Below are positions 1 to 9,304 of a DNA stretch of 64,000 nucleotides, piece after piece. Origin of the DNA: Entamoeba invadens IP1. Its lineage: Eukaryota; Evosea; Mastigamoebida; Endamoebidae. Made by a program: the position numbers and the translations under genes. Position 1 is the stretch's first letter. Every line of letters starts with the position of its first letter. Below the pieces are notes generated by a model. The model was given only the letters and a program-made list of their open reading frames with translations, was not told the origin of the DNA and did not search any database. The stretch spans positions 1,057,408 to 1,121,407 of the forward strand of contig NW_004443692.1 of NCBI RefSeq assembly GCF_000330505.1. Reading direction: 5' to 3'.

Positions 1-1323
1 GTAACTTCGGGTGCTTTCAATGACACTCTCAGCTAACTCTTCTTTACACAATGACCCCATGTCGTCTCCAATGAGTACTTTTTCTTCTTCGTTTTGATCA
101 TTTTCGTCGATCTTTTTATACGAAATGCCAAGAATCGAAAAGAACTGGGTATTGACAAAATTGGGAAACTTTTTGTGAATAAACTGCGATGCACCTCCAA
201 AACAGACTTCATACACTTTTAAGTCGCGATTTGATGACATCATCTCCTTTGCAAATCGACTCTCTGGGACTATTCCAGAATACACATAGACATCATTCAA
301 GAGCTGGTACGGTGCTAAATAATACAAGACATCCCCTTCTTTCAATATTTCATCGGGTTTTGGCTCCATCAATTCCCCGCGTTTGATCTTAAAGAGTTTT
401 CCATGTGACGGATAGAACAAGACTGTGTCTTTGAGCTTTTTATTAATGTGTGAACTCCCCTCTGCTATTTTCACAGGAATCAAAAACTCACTTTGACCAG
501 CTGTTTGCTCAGGGATGTCGGTGTTTGGCACCAAAAATGTGAAAAACGACGTGTAGAGGAGTCCAACAATAGTGAGTGGTAACGCAACCAGACCAATCTC
601 AAACATTGGGATAGTCACTTGCATGTTCAAGTTGAATTTTTGGTTGACAATTTCCACTTGATTCAAAATCAGCCCCTTTGCAACCAAGTTAGTGCTTGTC
701 CCTAATATGGAATTCATCCCTCCAAACTGAATGGCGTAACACATCGGGAGTAATAACTTTGAGGCTGGTTGTGTCGACGTTTTTGTCCACGCAAATATGA
801 GAGGTATCGACATAGCAACGACCGGCGTGTTGTTCAAGAAGAGTGAGACCAACATGACAAAAGGGAAAAGCCTGAGAGCAGAGGGCCAGATGTATTTTTG
901 TGGAGTGTCGGGAAGCAAAAATCTGCCTGCAAATTTGAGACCACCTGTTTTGTCGACTGCCTCGGAAATAATAAGAGCCACCAATACAGTCAAAGTGCTG
1001 TTGTTTGCAAACCCCATGAAGGCTTCTTGTGCTGTTATAATTCCCAAAAAAACGAGTAAAATTGATGTGAAAAGAAGCATTAACCCGGGATGAACTATTT
1101 CGGCTAATAAAAGTGTGAGCATGACATCAAAGGTAAACATGAAGAGATACGTTTTTGTTGTCACACTATCTTTGTAATGGACTTTCCAATCAACAAAGTA
1201 CAACAAGGAAAGACATGTCGTGAAAATAACAAAAAATATCATGACTTTCCAATTTCCTTGTATTATTCGCTGAATTCTTGTCACAAAAGATGATAGAAAT
1301 GATGCCCGTTTGGGAGTTTGCAT
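1..1323 (-). CDS. SLC13/ArsB-type anion permease with TrkA-C (RCK_C) domain, 3' part cut by window edge
   Basis: Read from the ATG at 1323, the frame stays open for 441 codons to base 1, so the C-terminal part of the protein lies outside the window. The N-terminal half is strongly hydrophobic with many membrane segments. It carries FLNNTPVVAMSIP and LGTSTNLVAKG, which are the two half-repeat signatures of the SLC13/ArsB/NhaD ion-transporter superfamily (established family knowledge). After about residue 300 comes a soluble segment, from SEFLIPVKIAEGSS onward to GDVLYYLAP, that resembles a TrkA-C/RCK_C ligand-binding domain; a second copy may begin near the window edge. Likely role: sodium-coupled or proton-coupled transport of sulfate, dicarboxylate or a related anion across a membrane; the substrate cannot be told from the sequence. 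The start is the first in-frame ATG after an AT-rich intergenic stretch. Confidence 0.85.
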   Translation of the reverse strand, partial: MQTPKRASFLSSFVTRIQRIIQGNWKVMIFFVIFTTCLSLLYFVDWKVHYKDSVTTKTYLFMFTFDVMLTLLLAEIVHPGLMLLFTSILLVFLGIITAQEAFMGFANNSTLTVLVALIISEAVDKTGGLKFAGRFLLPDTPQKYIWPSALRLFPFVMLVSLFLNNTPVVAMSIPLIFAWTKTSTQPASKLLLPMCYAIQFGGMNSILGTSTNLVAKGLILNQVEIVNQKFNLNMQVTIPMFEIGLVALPLTIVGLLYTSFFTFLVPNTDIPEQTAGQSEFLIPVKIAEGSSHINKKLKDTVLFYPSHGKLFKIKRGELMEPKPDEILKEGDVLYYLAPYQLLNDVYVYSGIVPESRFAKEMMSSNRDLKVYEVCFGGASQFIHKKFPNFVNTQFFSILGISYKKIDENDQNEEEKVLIGDDMGSLCKEELAESVIESTRSY

Positions 1324-1998
1324 GTCACAAATGATATTTTGAGTTTAGTTCCACAATATAGAGATCAATATATTATTACTATTTCATTATTTTATACTAT
1401 ATTTTTATTATATTATTAACTTTTTTTGGACATTTAAAATCAATATATTAGAAATAGTAATTGTAATTAAAATTATTATACGAACACAAAAGTTCATTTA
1501 GTTGTTTTATTGTTGAAATATGTTGGAATTTATTCAGATCATCAAAAATTAATTAAACAACACGCAGTTAAAAACCTATTTCGACATTTTATTATCAATG
1601 TTTAAGTGGAACAAACACTTACAAAATAAAACAAAATTGTTCTTTGTTTAAAATTGGATATGTTCTTTTTAGTAATTTTTTTTAGTAAAAATGATAATTG
1701 TGTTATTATAATATAATAATATAATGAATAGTTTATTGAAACCAAATAAAAATTTAAATTTATGGAATTGTTTTCTTTGAAAAAAAAATATTTGCTTTAC
1801 ATTTTTAATTTTATTTTTAACATTTTATTATAAATGAATTAAAATCTTTAATTAATTATATTTAACAATAAAATAATGTAGTAATAATAAATAATAAAAA
1901 ACTAATACTTAAATAATACAATCTGATTTTTCCAAAAATTGCATTTTTAGAAGCAGTTAAAAAAGAAAACAAAGAAATGTTATTTAAAAAAACCAGAG
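1324..1998. other. AT-rich intergenic region between divergent genes
   Basis: This is the shared 5' region of the permease (leftward) and the metallo-beta-lactamase gene (rightward). It is very AT-rich with no coding potential. A TTATTTAAA box at about 1980-1988, roughly 10-20 bases before the ATG at 1999, resembles the Entamoeba TATA-like element. I see no repeat or RNA gene. Confidence 0.6.
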
Positions 1999-3189
1999 AT
2001 GGCGACTTTAATACTTTTTGTGATATTTTCTATTGTTCTGGCTTTAGACGATTTTACTGTACACATTTTCAAGGTGGGACAAGCTGACTCCCAGTTAATT
2101 CAGTTTGGTAGTGGATATACAATTTTGATTGACCTTGGGGAAAATCGAGACGACACGGAACCGACAAATGCAAAGTACGTTGAAAGTCGATTAGAGGAGT
2201 TGTTGCCTTCGAAGAGGATAGATGTTCTGATATTGTCACACGTTCATTTGGACCATTTTGGGTATGTCGAGCGGAACAGTGGGATTCATCATTTAATCGA
2301 GAGTGGAGGATACACCGTTGGTAAATATATTGGCAGAGATATTGGAGTTTTCAATGGGGATGGGGAGTGTAACAGTTCGACAATTGACTGGAAATATGTT
2401 GGGGAGTATGAAGAATATAATGTCAATTGGATTTGTTATGCGCACAATTTGAAGACGCCAGGAAGCCTTGGGGCAGTCAGAGAATTGGCGCAAATGTGTT
2501 CGACAACGCAAATCGCCCCTCCCGACAAAAATGTTGCAGTTGAAATTGTTATAGCAGACGCGTTGTTTGCACTCAAGCAAGATGGAAATCCCGTAGCTTC
2601 AAATTGGGCAAACACTGAGAATGCCCCAAGTGAAAATGACTATTCCATTTCGCTTCGCATTCAAGTCGGCGATTTTGTGTATTTCACGGGCGGTGATTTG
2701 GATGGGATGAGAGACTTTTCTTATGGCATGGAAATATCAAATGAAGAAGAACTTATTAAAGACGTTGTTGGAAGTGTTGACGTGTATCGAGTGAATCACC
2801 ACGGCGACTACCATTCATCCATCGAGAGTTTTATAGGAACAATGAAACCCACTGTTGGGGTAGTGTCTTGTGGAGAGAACAATAGATATCAACTGCCACA
2901 TACCCAGACAATCGCTCGACTTTCGGTGGTTTGCAAAACCATTTTCTTGACTGAAAATTGCAACTCAGAAACTGCAGCATATGGTAACTTTTATCCAATG
3001 AAGGACGATGTAGTGCTGAGGTACAAATTGAATAGTGACACATTTGATATCACAAATTCTGACTCGTCATATATCAAAACTTTCACAGTGAAGAAGAACA
3101 AAAATGAGAGGAAGAAGTGTAGTGAAATAGGTAATCGTGATATCCAAATCGTCGTATTTCTGTTCGCTGTAATTATCCTTTTGTTCTAA
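1999..3189 (+). CDS. Secreted or membrane-anchored metallo-beta-lactamase-fold hydrolase (ComEC/Rec2-like)
   Basis: This 396-residue single-exon gene starts with a hydrophobic signal-like segment (residues 1-16), then FTVHIFKVGQADSQL and ILIDLGEN, typical of the first strands of the ComEC/Rec2-type metallo-beta-lactamase fold. The zinc-binding HxHxDH motif is present as HVHLDH at residues 81-86. Later ligands are plausible in FTGGDLDG and VNHHGDYHS. The last about 15 residues (IQIVVFLFAVIILLF) are purely hydrophobic and end the protein, so a tail anchor or GPI signal is likely. In bacteria this fold is joined to the ComEC DNA channel; here it stands alone in the secretory pathway. The substrate is unknown: nucleic acid, lipid phosphodiester or thioester hydrolysis are all possible. 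The fold is confident, the function is not. Confidence 0.85.
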   Translation: MATLILFVIFSIVLALDDFTVHIFKVGQADSQLIQFGSGYTILIDLGENRDDTEPTNAKYVESRLEELLPSKRIDVLILSHVHLDHFGYVERNSGIHHLIESGGYTVGKYIGRDIGVFNGDGECNSSTIDWKYVGEYEEYNVNWICYAHNLKTPGSLGAVRELAQMCSTTQIAPPDKNVAVEIVIADALFALKQDGNPVASNWANTENAPSENDYSISLRIQVGDFVYFTGGDLDGMRDFSYGMEISNEEELIKDVVGSVDVYRVNHHGDYHSSIESFIGTMKPTVGVVSCGENNRYQLPHTQTIARLSVVCKTIFLTENCNSETAAYGNFYPMKDDVVLRYKLNSDTFDITNSDSSYIKTFTVKKNKNERKKCSEIGNRDIQIVVFLFAVIILLF

Positions 3190-3284
3190 TCAACCCCACT
3201 CAACGTTCTTTTTGAGTTATTATGTGATGTAACACAAAACAGAGAATAATAGTTAAATTTGCTATAATTATAGAACTTGTTTTA

Positions 3285-3943
3285 TCAACAACACCTTTTC
3301 TGCTGTTGGGCTGGTTGTTGTGAAATTTCGACATTATCACTTTTGTGCTCACTTTCGAATGTTCCAGCATCAATTTTTGGAGCGAGGGTTTCGTACATGA
3401 TCTGAAACATTTGTGGGACATTCTCTCCTGTTAGTGCTGAGACCTCGATAACAGGGCACTCATATTTAACACCAATATTTAGTATCTGATCAATAGGTAC
3501 AAGTTGTTGTGTTGGTGGGTCTTCTTTTCTTAAATCAGACTTGTTTCCAATGATTACTAGTTGTGCGTTTTTCTCGACAGAAAGAACTCTTTCGATCCAG
3601 GTTTCAACTTTGGAGAATGACGTGGTGTCGTTGATCGAAAACACTATAAACACGCCCGCTGCAAATCGATAATACAGTCGAGTCAAACTGTCATACTTTT
3701 CATCCCCAGCTGTATCTATGTTGTAAGTCTATTGGTATGAGTAATAAAGAAACAACCCCATATCGCAAAATGAAATGTCTTGCCATCAATGTCGACGGCT
3801 CTTGAGAGAAAATCCACACCTATAGTCGGTTGCTCCTTCCCGTTGTATGTATCGTTTACGTATCTTGACACAATACTGGTCTTTCCAACACCACTGTCTC
3901 CAACTAAAATCAATTTGATGTTCTCTTTGTCTTGTTTATTCAT
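3285..3943 (-). CDS. Rab-family small GTPase, one 41-nt intron
   Basis: Exon 1 is 3757-3943 and exon 2 is 3285-3715; the intron at 3716-3756 begins GTTGTT and ends ATAG. Splicing rebuilds the IWDTAG motif that the intron interrupts, giving 205 residues, a normal Rab length. Visible motifs are the P-loop GDSGVGKTS (residues 15-23), switch I PTIGVDF, switch II WDTAGDEKYDSL, NKSD for guanine recognition and SALTG. The protein ends KRCC, a dual geranylgeranylation signal, so it should act on membranes in vesicle traffic. Oddly the catalytic Gln of WDTAGQE is Asp here, which in the family usually lowers intrinsic GTP hydrolysis. The subfamily cannot be assigned; Entamoeba has many lineage-specific RabX proteins. 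A GAGAACT element lies at 3980-3986 upstream. Confidence 0.93.
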
Positions 3944-4538
3944 TTGTTTTTTTTGAATTCTGATGGGTATTTTCTATCGAGTTCTCCATTTTTGAACGAT
4001 AACTCATTAAACTATTTCTAATTGTTATTTATTTATTATTTGTTTGTCATCTTTGTTTTTTCTATTATTAACTTTAAAAAACAATTTCATAACTTTTAAA
4101 TTCTTTTTTTTATAAAAGAAGTTTAAAATAAATAGGTTTTTTTATTTGGAAAATTGTAAGTTTTTATTAATTTAAACAAAAAATAGTTTAAGTTGTTTTT
4201 TATTCAAAAAATGTATTCCTATAAAACACTTATTTTGCAAATTGAGTTTTATTTTTCATATTGAAACAAAATATCAAAGTGAATGTATATACTTTTATAA
4301 CAAGTATATGAACTGTATCAAATATAAAAAGACCGATACCATTATTAATTCAATCATATTTTCACACCAAAGTGATAATATAATTGAGTTGAAAACAATA
4401 CAACATCTTGTTGAAAATATTATTCAAATAAATGTTGTTTAATATTTAGTCTTTTTAAAAATAAATTGGTTTTATTGCCATTTCAAATAATTCTATTTAA
4501 CATCCAACAACAAAAATATGTAGTTTGCTTAATCAAAA
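3944..4538. other. AT-rich intergenic region
   Basis: This holds the 5' flank of the Rab gene and the 3' flank of the RhoGEF gene, both leftward. It is composed of A/T runs; a 66-codon open frame at 4242-4442 has the composition of noise. Nothing else is recognisable. Confidence 0.6.
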
Positions 4539-6065
4539 TTATTGAGTAGGTGGCACGTAATCTGGTGCAAAAGGATTAAAAAACCCACCATTTGTTTTAG
4601 GTGGCTCGATTGGCATAGCAAACTTGGAGTCTGAAAAGAATGGGTTGTTCACTACAGTGGGGTTGGGTGATATTACATTTTGACTTTGTACTTTCTTTTG
4701 TTCTTCCACATTTTCTTCTACATTTCGTGCAAATGGTGAATAAAAACCTGTATCAAGTGGTTGTGCAACGTTTTGTTGTGGTTGTGCAAATTGATGAATG
4801 TTACCTTGAAGCATAGAGAGGTACCAATCACTTTTCTTGAAAGCATTTCCCACCTCTTTTTTATCTTCAAAATCAAATTGTTCGTAGTAGTCAGCCATTT
4901 CTTGTTTACTATTCATAGAACGCTTCAGTTGTTTGTCACTCAACAAAACAATGGGCGGTCGAACTAAATGTGCAAAATTTTTGTTACTTTCTATTTTGAT
5001 CATCCCCAACTCACAAAACTTGCATTTCCCTTCGAGACATTTGAAACACATTGGTTTGTGACAATCACCACATTCTATGACGTCCTCATGTGTGTGACAA
5101 AACCAACAGATCTTCTGTTGTAATTGATGAACCAATTCTATCGTCGAACTCTTTCGCACATTTTCTAATGTCTCACAAAATTCTTTCGCTTGCGCAAACT
5201 GCTGGAAAGCAAGTTTAGTCTCGCAGTCATCTTTTGTACATATCGAAACTACACCAGACACTTCATTAATGTGTTTGATTGTAACTATTAAAATAACTTT
5301 GAAAGGAACTAAACATCCTTCAACATGTTTCCCCACAACCACCATATCATTGGTGATCGAGACAACTTCTCCATACATCAAACTCATGTTTAAGACAACT
5401 ACAGTCCTGTTTTTGCTCAGCCAGTTTTCTTGGAGACTCTTCGGTAGGTACTTTGCAATTCGATTCAATTGTGATATTCTTTGATATTCTGGAATATAGC
5501 AATTGACATATGACGCAACACCTTTGATCGCTTCAACTGCCTTTTCAAGGCCACTGTACCAATCGGGATGTTCTTCTTTGGAAGTGTGTTTCAACACTTC
5601 TTGTATCAAAAGAACATATCGAGGTGTTCTTTGGACTGGCATAATGAGGAGAGAAGATAAGTCTTGTTTGGGTGTAGTTGGAAGTCCCTGCCGTATTTGT
5701 TCCAAGTAGTTACTGACCTTCTGGTCTTGAATCAACTTGTTGACGATACTTATTGCCCTCTGGTTATTGCCCACAAAGTCTCGAATGAAAACAAGGAGTG
5801 GGGCCATCTCAAGAAAAACGTCTTGAATATTCGAATTAAGTGTGTTTGACTGCTTGTATTTTCTGAGTGTAGAGATGAAGTACTGAGAGACTGCAAGGGC
5901 ATCTTCGAAACCCTCAAAGATATCATTCACGATGCTAATTGGTATTACTTTGTCACTCCGCTGCTTCATGTCGTCGTAGTAATAAGTCCGAAGCTCGGAA
6001 AGACTGTTGGAATATGTTACTTCTGTTTGGAATATTTCGTTGATCACTTTATCACGGGATGACAT
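4539..6065 (-). CDS. Rho guanine nucleotide exchange factor (DH-PH) with zinc cluster and C-terminal NPF motifs
   Basis: This 508-residue protein begins with a Dbl-homology domain (about 5-195), including the conserved last helix around MPVQRTPRYVLLIQEVLKHT (142-161), the segment that contacts Rho GTPases. A PH-like domain follows (about 210-305). Residues 320-351 form a compact Cys/His cluster (CWFC, CGDC, CFKC, CKFC) resembling a FYVE/B-box-like zinc fold. The tail is rich in Gln, Asn and Pro and carries two NPF tripeptides near residues 474 and 497, the standard ligand of EH domains in endocytosis, plus a related SPF. Expected role: activation of Rho/Rac on endocytic or phagocytic membranes to drive actin assembly. 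DH, PH and the metal cluster are seen directly; coupling to EH proteins is inference. Confidence 0.9.
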   Translation of the reverse strand: MSSRDKVINEIFQTEVTYSNSLSELRTYYYDDMKQRSDKVIPISIVNDIFEGFEDALAVSQYFISTLRKYKQSNTLNSNIQDVFLEMAPLLVFIRDFVGNNQRAISIVNKLIQDQKVSNYLEQIRQGLPTTPKQDLSSLLIMPVQRTPRYVLLIQEVLKHTSKEEHPDWYSGLEKAVEAIKGVASYVNCYIPEYQRISQLNRIAKYLPKSLQENWLSKNRTVVVLNMSLMYGEVVSITNDMVVVGKHVEGCLVPFKVILIVTIKHINEVSGVVSICTKDDCETKLAFQQFAQAKEFCETLENVRKSSTIELVHQLQQKICWFCHTHEDVIECGDCHKPMCFKCLEGKCKFCELGMIKIESNKNFAHLVRPPIVLLSDKQLKRSMNSKQEMADYYEQFDFEDKKEVGNAFKKSDWYLSMLQGNIHQFAQPQQNVAQPLDTGFYSPFARNVEENVEEQKKVQSQNVISPNPTVVNNPFFSDSKFAMPIEPPKTNGGFFNPFAPDYVPPTQ

Positions 6066-6737
6066 GTGAAACTTAAATTTAAGTTTGCTGAATTAGAATA
6101 ATAAATTCTTAAAAAATAATTTATATATTGTTTTTTAAACCATTATCATGTAATTTGTTTGTTTGATGTTATAAGTGTTTGTATTAATAAGCATTATCAA
6201 GAAACTGATATATAACGTCATCATTTATTTATGTTAATAACAATTATATAATAATATAATTATAATATTGTTATATTAATAATTGTATTTATAATTTGGT
6301 AATAAAGAGACTTAAATGCAAATAAACTGATATTTAAAAAGCCTCATTTAAATAAACAATAAAAGCAAATTAAGTGATATTATTCATCACAGAAGATGAA
6401 TGAAAAAAAGAAAACTTCTTTATTATAACAAACAATTATTTTTTTTATTCTGTATTGATTTATTATTTATAAAAGACTTTATATAATTAATAATACAACA
6501 AAGCAATTCGATAGATTTTCAAACTTGGAGTTTATTAGTATTAATTTTCAATCAATTTTGAACATTTTTTGATATGTTACACGATCTTATTCACCAAACC
6601 CATTTTATAGAAACATAATTGAACAAAACAATAACACTCCAATTAAAAATTAATATTTGATTACATTATCATTGAATGTAATGTCGATTATTTTAGTCAA
6701 TCGACACAAACAAAACATATGAAGAAACAGAATCAAC
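6066..6737. other. AT-rich intergenic region
   Basis: This lies between two leftward genes. It is dominated by A/T homopolymers and TAATA-type simple sequence, and I see no ORF, RNA or inverted repeat of note. Confidence 0.6.
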
Positions 6738-7952
6738 TTAGTTATATGGAAGAAAAATGAGAGACAAAGCCAACACACTGACAAATGAGACACCAACGGA
6801 AATACCAACAATTGCTGCGGTGACGTCGAGTCTCGCCGTCTGATATTCGATTGAGTAAATGACACTAAGTGATGGTGCGGGGCATATACAACATAGAATA
6901 ATAATGAATCTTGTCATGAATGAAATGTAATTTTTTGTGATAAAGAATATGGAAACCCCAACAATAAGTGCAGTGACATATCTGATTGCCAACACTCTCA
7001 ACGAAATGAAATACACTCGAGCCTTATTTTTCCACTCGAAAAAAAATCCAAGCACTGCGTATGACAGCAAAGTGTTACCACCGGCCACTGTATTAATAAC
7101 TTTCATCATGAAATGTGGTACTTCTATATTTTTTAGACCAATGGTATATCCAATTGGCATTACATAGAGTGGGATACATGTGATAATACTTTTTGCAATG
7201 GTCATGAATATATATTTCCAGCTCACTGGGGCTTTTTGTAATTCAGTCTTTTTATCTCCATATTTGACATCGATCGTGGGATTGGCTCTATTAACTTCAA
7301 TAGAGTCTCTTGTAATTTCCCCACTCTCTCGTGGGGTCTCAAGAGTCAAACTGTTTTGTTCGAGTGGTGTTGAGATTGGGTGTGTTACTGGAGTTTTGTC
7401 CTCGAACATTGAACCCGAGTCTGGAGTGTTTTCCATTTCAGTTCCTAAAGATGCCAATTCGATGTCGATGTCATCCTTTTCCGCAGTGCCCTCCATCAGT
7501 GCAAATATTGGCCTTAATATAAAATAGCACGCAACGTCGTTGCTCACATTGAACAGAATTGCATGCGATATCCCGTTTTCTGGATCAAAAGTTTCGAGAA
7601 TGGGAAATAGGAAGAGCCCAATATTAAGACCGACACACCCTCCAAATTCAATCTGCCAAGGTACTTCACATTTTAAGACGAATTTGAAAAGAATGAAAGC
7701 GACGACGGAAAGGATTGTTTGAAGAACAAAACCGGAAATGAACATTGCAAGCGAGTTGATGTCGAGTGTTCTTGTGTTTGAAAGCGACCTGAAAATTACA
7801 CAAGGAAAGGCCAAATTAAAGAGCACTTTCATAACAAGTGAACTGTGGTCGCGGATGTTGTTTCGGTAATAAATAATCTTAAGAATGTAAGACGACGCAA
7901 TAATGACAAAAAGAGTACCAAACTGCTCCAGTATGACTGATGGCGACGGCAT
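6738..7952 (-). CDS. Auxin efflux carrier (AEC/PIN-like) family membrane transporter
   Basis: This 404-residue polytopic protein has about five membrane helices at the N terminus, a hydrophilic loop at about 160-250 rich in Asp, Glu, Ser and Thr, and five further helices at the C terminus. This is the 5+5 layout of the AEC/BART superfamily. Family-like segments include LVMKVLFNLAFPCVIFRSL near residue 45 and GLNIGLFLFPILETF near 108, where the family has its crossing-helix Asn/Gly/Pro residues. In fungi and protists such proteins are intracellular or plasma-membrane carriers of organic anions; the substrate here is unknown and auxin transport is not implied. Upstream (minus strand) are CTGAACGA and AAATTCA, matching the GAAC and initiator consensus, so the start is well supported. 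Confidence 0.85.
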   Translation of the reverse strand: MPSPSVILEQFGTLFVIIASSYILKIIYYRNNIRDHSSLVMKVLFNLAFPCVIFRSLSNTRTLDINSLAMFISGFVLQTILSVVAFILFKFVLKCEVPWQIEFGGCVGLNIGLFLFPILETFDPENGISHAILFNVSNDVACYFILRPIFALMEGTAEKDDIDIELASLGTEMENTPDSGSMFEDKTPVTHPISTPLEQNSLTLETPRESGEITRDSIEVNRANPTIDVKYGDKKTELQKAPVSWKYIFMTIAKSIITCIPLYVMPIGYTIGLKNIEVPHFMMKVINTVAGGNTLLSYAVLGFFFEWKNKARVYFISLRVLAIRYVTALIVGVSIFFITKNYISFMTRFIIILCCICPAPSLSVIYSIEYQTARLDVTAAIVGISVGVSFVSVLALSLIFLPYN

Positions 7953-9304
7953 GCTTTTGGTTTGAATTTCTTCGTTCAGGAATGTCGACTTTTAATCTCT
8001 ATTTTAAGAACCATTATTATTGTTTGTCTCCTCTTGGAAACCAATATGGTTTAAAATACAATAATTAAACTACTCAGTAAGTTATATATTCGAAGTTAAG
8101 AGTATAGAAAATTAGGGTGGAAGTTGTGATACCAAATTATTGGTTGTGCAAACTTGTTTTGCTTTTTTTCATCTAATCGGGATTATTACGCATCCATTTT
8201 AGAGACGGGTGAGTTGGCAACAATTGGACAATTTTGAAAACCCTCATTTAAACAAATAGATCCCGACTGATTCTAAATGATTCAGTTTTTGGTTCTCGAA
8301 AATAATTTCATTGGTTAGTGGTGGCTAGTTCGTCCTATTGTTTTTTAAAAATTAGGCAAAAAGCATGATGTGGTATTGAGCAGAGGAAGACAAAAATTAA
8401 TTTTTATTATTAGGAATAAGAAGAGTAGTTGAGAAGGGATTTTAACTTGGTTGTCGATTGGAAAAGCATTTCTGTGTTTTTAATTTTATTGGCAATATGG
8501 TCTTTGAAAAGGCACCTTATTATTATTTGAATTAAATAATATAAATTGAAAATGCTATAGTTATAGTCGCTCAATTCAGAGATCAACAAATTAATACTTC
8601 GAATTTTTAAAACAATTATCATTTCAATAATTGTTGATTAAATTGATATTCAAATTGATTGTATCACTAAACATTTATTAGTTTGTGAATGTTAACACTT
8701 GGAAATTGTAAAATAAATATTAAACAATAATAAGAATAATTCTACAAATTTGAAATCTTCATTTGCGAATTTTGTGTTAAAAACTTACGAAAAATCGTGC
8801 AAATAGAAAACAAAAAACAAAAAAGGTTGTGTTATTATCCGCAACAAAAAAAATTTATTTACTCAACAGACATCAATGATATTCAATGTATTATATTATA
8901 TACAAGATATCAAAATTATTACAAAATTTTTAATTTTAGAAGAAATACAGTTTATATAAATTTGATATAAAATAAAACAAAAAATTATATAATTTTAATC
9001 AAATTCAACTTTTTTGTTATATAATTTGGTTTATATTTGTTGGTCGACCGTTATTGGTTATTTTTTTATAAAAAAAAATAATCAATAAAATAAACCAATA
9101 AAACAAGTCGTTTTAAAAACAATTAACAGTTGAAGTCATTTTGGTGTTTTTTGTATTACTAAAATGTAGTAACAAACATCAAAAACTTTATTATAAAATA
9201 TAGTTTAAATACAAAATATATGTTTGTGAATTTTTCATTTCTTCCAAATTCAAAAGTCGAAAAAGCAGTTCCATAACAAGTAAAAATGAACTCAAAACAT
9301 TAAG
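7953..9304. other. Long intergenic region between divergent genes
   Basis: This 1.35 kb gap separates the leftward AEC transporter from the rightward EF-hand gene. The part nearest the transporter (about 8100-8420) is less AT-rich and may be degenerate sequence. An apparent 70-codon minus frame at 8410-8622 has no convincing features. The last 20 bases hold an AATGAACT promoter element for the EF-hand gene. Confidence 0.5.
9285..9292 (+). promoter_or_regulatory. GAAC core promoter element
   Basis: AATGAACT lies 13 bases before the ATG at 9305. It exactly matches the GAAC element described for Entamoeba core promoters. Confidence 0.6.

Noticed and set aside
4242..4442. 66-codon plus-strand frame between Rab and RhoGEF genes
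   Set aside because: Composition is Ile/Asn/Tyr/Lys noise typical of AT-rich DNA; no promoter or domain.
8410..8622. 70-codon minus-strand frame
   Set aside because: Low-complexity hydrophobic and Asn-rich translation without a sensible family or start context.
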